Below are positions 59,701 to 64,000 of a stretch of DNA of 64,000 nt, piece after piece. The translations under genes and the position numbers were made by a program. The stretch is from Aristolochia californica. Its lineage: Eukaryota > Streptophyta > Magnoliopsida > Piperales > Aristolochiaceae. The notes beneath the pieces are model-generated. The model had not been told where the DNA came from. It ran no database searches and was given only the letters and a program-made list of their open reading frames with translations. Within the stretch, counting starts at the first letter, position 1; the number at the start of each line of letters is the position of its first letter. The DNA is taken from positions 2,672,501 through 2,736,500 of the forward strand of contig JARWKL010000005.1 in the NCBI GenBank assembly GCA_029961685.1, written 5' to 3'.

Positions 59701-60710
59701 TCTCTCATCAAAGATTCCTGGTTCCAACTAGGTGCACAGTGGTGAAAGACATCTTTAACCCATCCCAACAACTCTGACGTTTTATTGCATGCCTGACACC
59801 GGAAAAGCATTTCAGCAGGACCCATACCACTCTTGACACATGGACCCATTCCAATTTGTCCAACACGGATAGCACAATCTGTGTGTGTCCAATGAGAACA
59901 TAAATCACATCCTATCCACCGGCAAGTGTTGACCTCAAAATCAAACTTGTTGCAGATCACACACATACAAAGATTGCAGAAACCATTTCTCTTGCTGCAT
60001 ATTTCACAGCGACAATCGTCAGCAGGCAGAGGGTTTTGACATGCAATATTTCGACACCTCTTGTAAGCAAAAATTTCAATAAGACAAGCATGGGAGAGGC
60101 TGATGTTTGGATGAAGAAAAGCTTGGATTCCTGTATTAATTGCAACAAGAATCTCCAACTGAACTCGATGAGCTCGCTGTAGACTTTTATCTGTCAGGTC
60201 AGTTCGTCCCTGGACAAGCTTTTGTAGAAGCAAAAATTCTTCTCTATCCTGAGATCCACCTGTTCCTTCAAGGATGACTCGTAGCTCATTTTTTAGCTCT
60301 TCCAGAAGCTCTTCTGAAAAAGCATGCATTCTTTCAGAAATTACATCAACTCTGTCCCTAGCAACATTCTGGAGGGAGAGCTTATCTGCAGTAGGAACTC
60401 TGCGGACAACTGACTGCTCAGGGCACTCACTTTCTGCTTCCTCTTTGTCCTTCTCTTGTTTCTTTCCCATGAGAGACTCAGAAGGGTTATTCTCAGTAGG
60501 CCAAGTTTCCCGTGAACTAGCACTCTCTGAGGGAGACTCACGAGCTGGGTCCGAATTTGAACCAGGTTCTTGAATATCAGGGGACCCGCAAGCATCAGAG
60601 GAACGTAGGGATAAGGATGTCTGCAGTCCCCCAGATCTTGGCTGCTGGCGAGGAGGAAGCATCTGAGGGGGTGGTTGCTGATTGAAGTTGGTGCCAGAGG
60701 AGGTTCCCAT
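55753..60710 (-). CDS. OBE1: OBERON-type PHD-finger and coiled-coil protein
   Basis: Two coding exons on the minus strand, 60710-59555 and 56378-55753, joining in frame (FFQ/ELEMDPTKNPD) to 593 residues, close to the usual 560-590. The N-terminus is Pro/Gln/Ser-rich. About residues 120-215 form the conserved helical region (SLQNVARDRVDVISERM, EFLLLQKLVQGRTDLT). The Cys/His-rich PHD-type finger spans about 225-325 (CRCEICSKRNGFCNLCMCVI, GCDLCSHWTHTDCAI). Exon 2 encodes a long charged coiled coil (KAREVAELQMERQRKKQQIE, LKLRLNEAEAEKQYLFEKIK). OBERON proteins are nuclear and act redundantly in shoot and root meristem maintenance; they were also described as potyvirus VPg-interacting proteins. OBE1 and OBE2 cannot be separated here. 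The 3.2-kb intron contains unrelated repeats. Confidence 0.92.
56697..56768. repeat. (TA)n microsatellite in the OBERON-type gene intron
   Basis: ATACAT/ATAAAT units grading into a pure TA run of about 15 dinucleotides. Confidence 0.9.
58215..58579. repeat. 163-bp direct repeat, 202-bp spacing
   Basis: 58215-58377 recurs at 58417-58579 with few substitutions, running from AGATACCTATCAGCCTTG to GAACATAGGC. It lies in the intron of the OBERON-type gene. Part of the same sequence also appears inverted at 58739-58851. Confidence 0.95.
58308..58851. repeat. Inverted repeat, arms about 106-113 bp
   Basis: 58308-58413 (from GTTCCCTTGGATTGGGCC to the GTGGTT after CGAAACGAGAA) is the near reverse complement of 58739-58851, with one short indel (about 7 bases) and a few substitutions. 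The spacer is about 325 bp and contains the second direct-repeat copy, whose end also pairs with the right arm. On an intron transcript this could fold into a long hairpin. Confidence 0.9.
58792..59217 (+). other. Open frame with coiled-coil character, probably from a mobile or viral-type element
   Basis: An open frame of about 140 codons, antisense within the OBERON-type gene intron. It encodes a heptad-like, Leu/Lys/Glu-rich protein (NRLETVVEDLQHKVNFLYDE, LTELKQSLENLNKDKMQ) ending in a short S/P-rich tail (NPFTPWMPE). The upstream frame at 58650-58800 has the phrase KLVITNARTIFSLEPDRP, then a Ser-rich stretch. This layout is reminiscent of capsid-associated or movement-region coiled coils of endogenous pararetroviruses, but I see no reverse transcriptase or protease nearby and cannot confirm it. 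It is unlikely to be a host gene. Confidence 0.35.
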
Positions 60711-62480
60711 TAGAGGAGGTCTGCTAATTAGACATCAAAGTTTGTCATCAAAAGGACATTTTTAATAAATAAAAAAATGACAGAAGTGAGATAAATAATA
60801 GTAATAATTATTGAGAAACACATGAGAAGACCACATTATAGGCCATATAGTTAATGTATACATCTCTACATAAAGTTATCAAGCCTGTAACATGTCTTAT
60901 TTCTTTTTCTTTAGAGAACAAGAAACACCATATCTCAACATTCAGATGGAACCAAACAACAGCATGGAGGTCAAGAGATCTTCATAAAACAGGAAAAGGA
61001 TGATTCTAGAACAAATTTTATTATCAAGCAGATGGAACCGTGTATTCTTATTTTCCTTTAGATACCAACATACATTCAATAGCATGGAGGCCAAGAAATC
61101 TTGACCAACACAAGAAGAGGAGTTAAACTTTATAAAAAAAAAAAAAAAAAAACTTTATCAAAAAACAAGAAGAGGAGTTAATTCCAAAACAACTTTTGAA
61201 CATAAACAAGCAAGAACCATGTCTTTTGTCTTTCCTTTTGGCAACAACATACACCAAACTCCAATATTCAGATGGAACCAAACATCAGCATGGAGGTGGA
61301 GAAACCATGATAAACACAAGAAGAGGAAGAGTTAATTCTAAAACCATTTTTTACACGTTAAAGAGCACATAGTTGACAACAAAAATCTAACCAAAAAATA
61401 AATTAAAAGATTTTCACAATAACACGTACCAAGATAATTCACTGAGTAGACAAATAAAAAATTTGTCCCACCCCACAACTTAAGAAAAAACAATCTCAGA
61501 AAGCTTATAATAAGTTCAATATAAACTCCCATAAATTAACCTCCCTACGTGCTTTAATGATAAAATTCTGTAGACCGAGTCAGCAGAGCCAAAAGATACT
61601 AGCTGATAGAATCTAAAAGAAGAAAACTTGCAAAACAAACCCTATGCACTTGACGGGGTAGTGTAATACACATTCTCGCATTTATAAGATTTAGACCTCT
61701 CGATATATAATGATTAAATGAATTTAAATGGAAAAATCTCAAGCTTGTCAAGCAATTGAAACAGAGGAAGCTCAGTGGAAAATCCACAGAAAGCCACAAT
61801 TACAACAAAAAATTGCAAAAATAACAAAAATCAAACCCGCGAAACAATTCTTGACTGAAAGTTGTGTCAACTAATCACTGGAAGTATTTTCCGCATAAGT
61901 ACTAAACCTAGTTAACACAATCCACAACACACAAAAACATACAAATCATAAGCATCCGCAAAAATTAACAGCAGGCTGTTCAGCTCCTAACTGTAGCATA
62001 GTGACAACCAGAGGATAGTAATAAAACAAGGACATAACTCCTACTAATTTTTTGTATATCTAATTAAAAATTCCATTAAAGCCAGTCAACCGCCATTCAC
62101 AAACCCTTAGTTTCCTTAAAATATACCCATTTGAATAAAAGGCGATAACCCAAAAAGTTCATCTTAAAAAAAAGTTAAGATAGATTAGCCGTGCTCGCTT
62201 GTCTTAGCTCCCAGAAGCAAATTTCAAAAAATGAAAACAAAGGAAAATCCCAACTATGAAAATTTCAAATTTCCAGACCTGAAAGGAAAAGTAAAAGAAA
62301 AGTCAGAATCACTTACAAGTGCTCTCCCAACAGTACTGTCTGCTGCAAAAATTAGTAGATCGGGAAAAACAGAAGCTCAAACCCCGATCCAATTCCCTCT
62401 CTAGTAATGGGTAGCAGAAATCACCTCACTCAGACGGTGACATGACTGAGGAGAGAAACTACAAAAGAGGAAGAAACGTC
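60711..62480 (-). promoter_or_regulatory. 5' leader with intron of the OBERON-type gene
   Basis: A consensus acceptor (TTAGCAG/ACCTCC on the minus strand) lies ten bases before the ATG, with the exon edge at 60720. A consensus donor GTAAGT lies at 62316-62311. Together they predict a leader intron 60721-62316 and a noncoding first exon from 62317 to about 62470, where the sequence becomes GC-richer. Based on splice signals only. Confidence 0.55.
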
Positions 62481-62499
62481 TGACCGCCCTCCTTCATAA

Positions 62500-64000
62500 T
62501 CGAAGATGGAGGCGGAGCATCGACCAGTTCGGCCAGTAAGTCATGGGGTTGACTAGTAGGTATCTCTGCCCCACGTCAAATTTTGCGGGGTGACAACCGA
62601 TGACGTGTAGGTTCGTCGTGGTATCCGGTTTGACTTCCTACCCGGATGGCTCGTGTGGTTTTTTTCACTAATATTCACCTTTTTATTTATTGGAATTTCA
62701 TATTTACTCTTATTAAAACCTAATCTGGTTTAAATTGGACCCGAGTCTGGGTTGGGAACATTTTATACCAATCTCGAGTCGGCTCGGCTCGGAGCTGGTT
62801 TAACTATAAAGAAAGGTTGTTCAACCCAAATGTCACTACATTTATATCCATATTTATCTCTAATATATCTAATCTATTTGTAAACAAAACAAAACCCCTA
62901 ATCTTCCCTAGGCCTTATGAAGAGTCTAATATGCTTCTCATAAAAACTTAAATAAATGAGAACAAAGAATTACAAATTCGATTTTAATTTGAAAGCTGAT
63001 ACTATAAATGAAATTATACAAATTAAAATTTTAATAATTTGAAGATGGAAAAGGGAGATTTACCGACTCCCTCCTTTGTCTTTTTTGCCAATATATTAGA
63101 TCTTTTTTTTTACCATGTTCCATGAATTATACAAAATTAAAATTTAATATTTATTATTTTTATATGGAAATTTTCATAAAAAAACCTTCTTATCCTTAAG
63201 TTATTGGATTCATATCTGACTTTCATAATGGATGAACGATTTAAGTTCTAATGGATGTTTTTTTTTCGTGTTTGTTCAATAATATAGTCTATTCATGCGC
63301 TTAATTACATGTTTTTCGTATTACTTAAGATTTGTTTCTAAACTAAGTTTCCCGCTTATATGACTAAAACAACCTAAGCTTCAAGTTAAGAATTCATATA
63401 TGTCTATACAATAGAAGTTGAATTGTCGGACAGAGAAAAAAGTAATTATCAAAGAGTTGTTGGTTTGCTTATGAAAAAATGTTGGCACTTTATCACAAAA
63501 GCTAGACACTTAAACCTATCTCAGACTAGATTGACCTAACCTTAATCCATACCCAATGTTGAGCCCCAAAGGATATATCATAACAAGCAACTAAGTTTTT
63601 AAACTTTGTAGACAATGTTTTATCTCCTTTTTTATTAAGCTAATATATGTTTATACATGACGATTAATGTGCAAAATTGATTTTACAACCAAAGCTCAGA
63701 CACTAGTAATAACTTAAACAACAAACACAAAAGAAACAAGTAGCAATTTATAATAGTTCACAATCATCTTAGGGAATTGCTAATCCACTCCTAAGGTGTT
63801 TTGCACCTTGGAGTTTATGTAGAATATTAGGGTTGTTAAATGACACTTAGATCAAATTACCTCCAAGGGACTTAGACCACTTAGTTTACTACACAACTAA
63901 TTTATGATACACATCCTCACATAGGGATATGTAACACTGCCTGCCTACACAAGGTCTTATGGTTCAAACAATAGCAAACATGACTTCTCAACTATACCGG
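62500..64000. other. AT-rich right end, no gene seen
   Basis: 62500-62650 is probably OBERON-type promoter. The remainder is AT-rich, with no reading frame of interest and no recognisable repeat pair inside the window. Confidence 0.4.

Noticed and set aside
1..64000. CRISPR arrays, operons, prophage or bacterial features
   Set aside because: The window is plant nuclear DNA; the tandem repeats have no spacer organisation.
1..64000. tRNA, rRNA or snRNA genes
   Set aside because: I saw no convincing cloverleaf or conserved core by eye; only tRNA-complementary primer-binding sites of the retroelements.

Overview
The window is nuclear DNA from a flowering plant. Genes are spread out and split by GT-AG introns. 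Families are plant-specific (cytokinin-receptor histidine kinase, CASP-like protein, X8 protein, OBERON-type PHD protein, FAS1 protein, class II diterpene synthase), and intergenic DNA is AT-rich with microsatellites and Ty1/Copia retrotransposons. Protein similarity from memory points to a eudicot or early-branching angiosperm; I cannot name the species.

Layout: 1-2240 has no confirmed gene, a ~101-bp tandem repeat and perhaps the leader of a minus-strand gene lying off the left edge. 3653-5788 (+) is an intronless DnaJ/DUF3444 protein. 6574-14563 (-) is the relic of a class II diterpene synthase (copalyl-diphosphate-synthase type), split within an exon by a 5.9-kb Copia element with a perfect 5-bp target duplication. 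15049-16446 (-) is a CASP-like membrane protein. 17179-21890 is repeat-rich, with a MITE-like inverted-repeat element and one possible gene scrap. 21892-24556 (+) is a TMEM256/DUF423 membrane protein and 25137-26525 (-) a small secreted X8 protein. 28666-38434 (+) is an eight-exon, probably plastid-targeted protein with DnaJ-type and CCHC zinc fingers; a second Copia element sits antisense in its intron 4. 40553-49171 (-) is a 13-exon AHK2-type cytokinin receptor. 54365-55096 (+) is a FAS1-domain protein. 55753-60710 (-) is an OBERON-type PHD/coiled-coil protein with a 5' leader intron to about 62316. 62500-64000 is AT-rich with no gene seen.

These are independent plant genes, not an operon or cluster. 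The AHK2-type receptor (cytokinin signalling) and OBERON-type protein (meristem and root chromatin regulation) are developmental regulators; the others are housekeeping, wall or plastid genes. Exon structures were built by eye from splice signals, reading phase and family similarity; all intact multi-exon models close in frame. The most informative observations are the split diterpene synthase relic, the internal duplication of the TM-CHASE start in the histidine kinase, a GC-AG intron and retroelement-laden intron in the zinc-finger gene, and retroelement stop codons that look like cytosine-deamination products.
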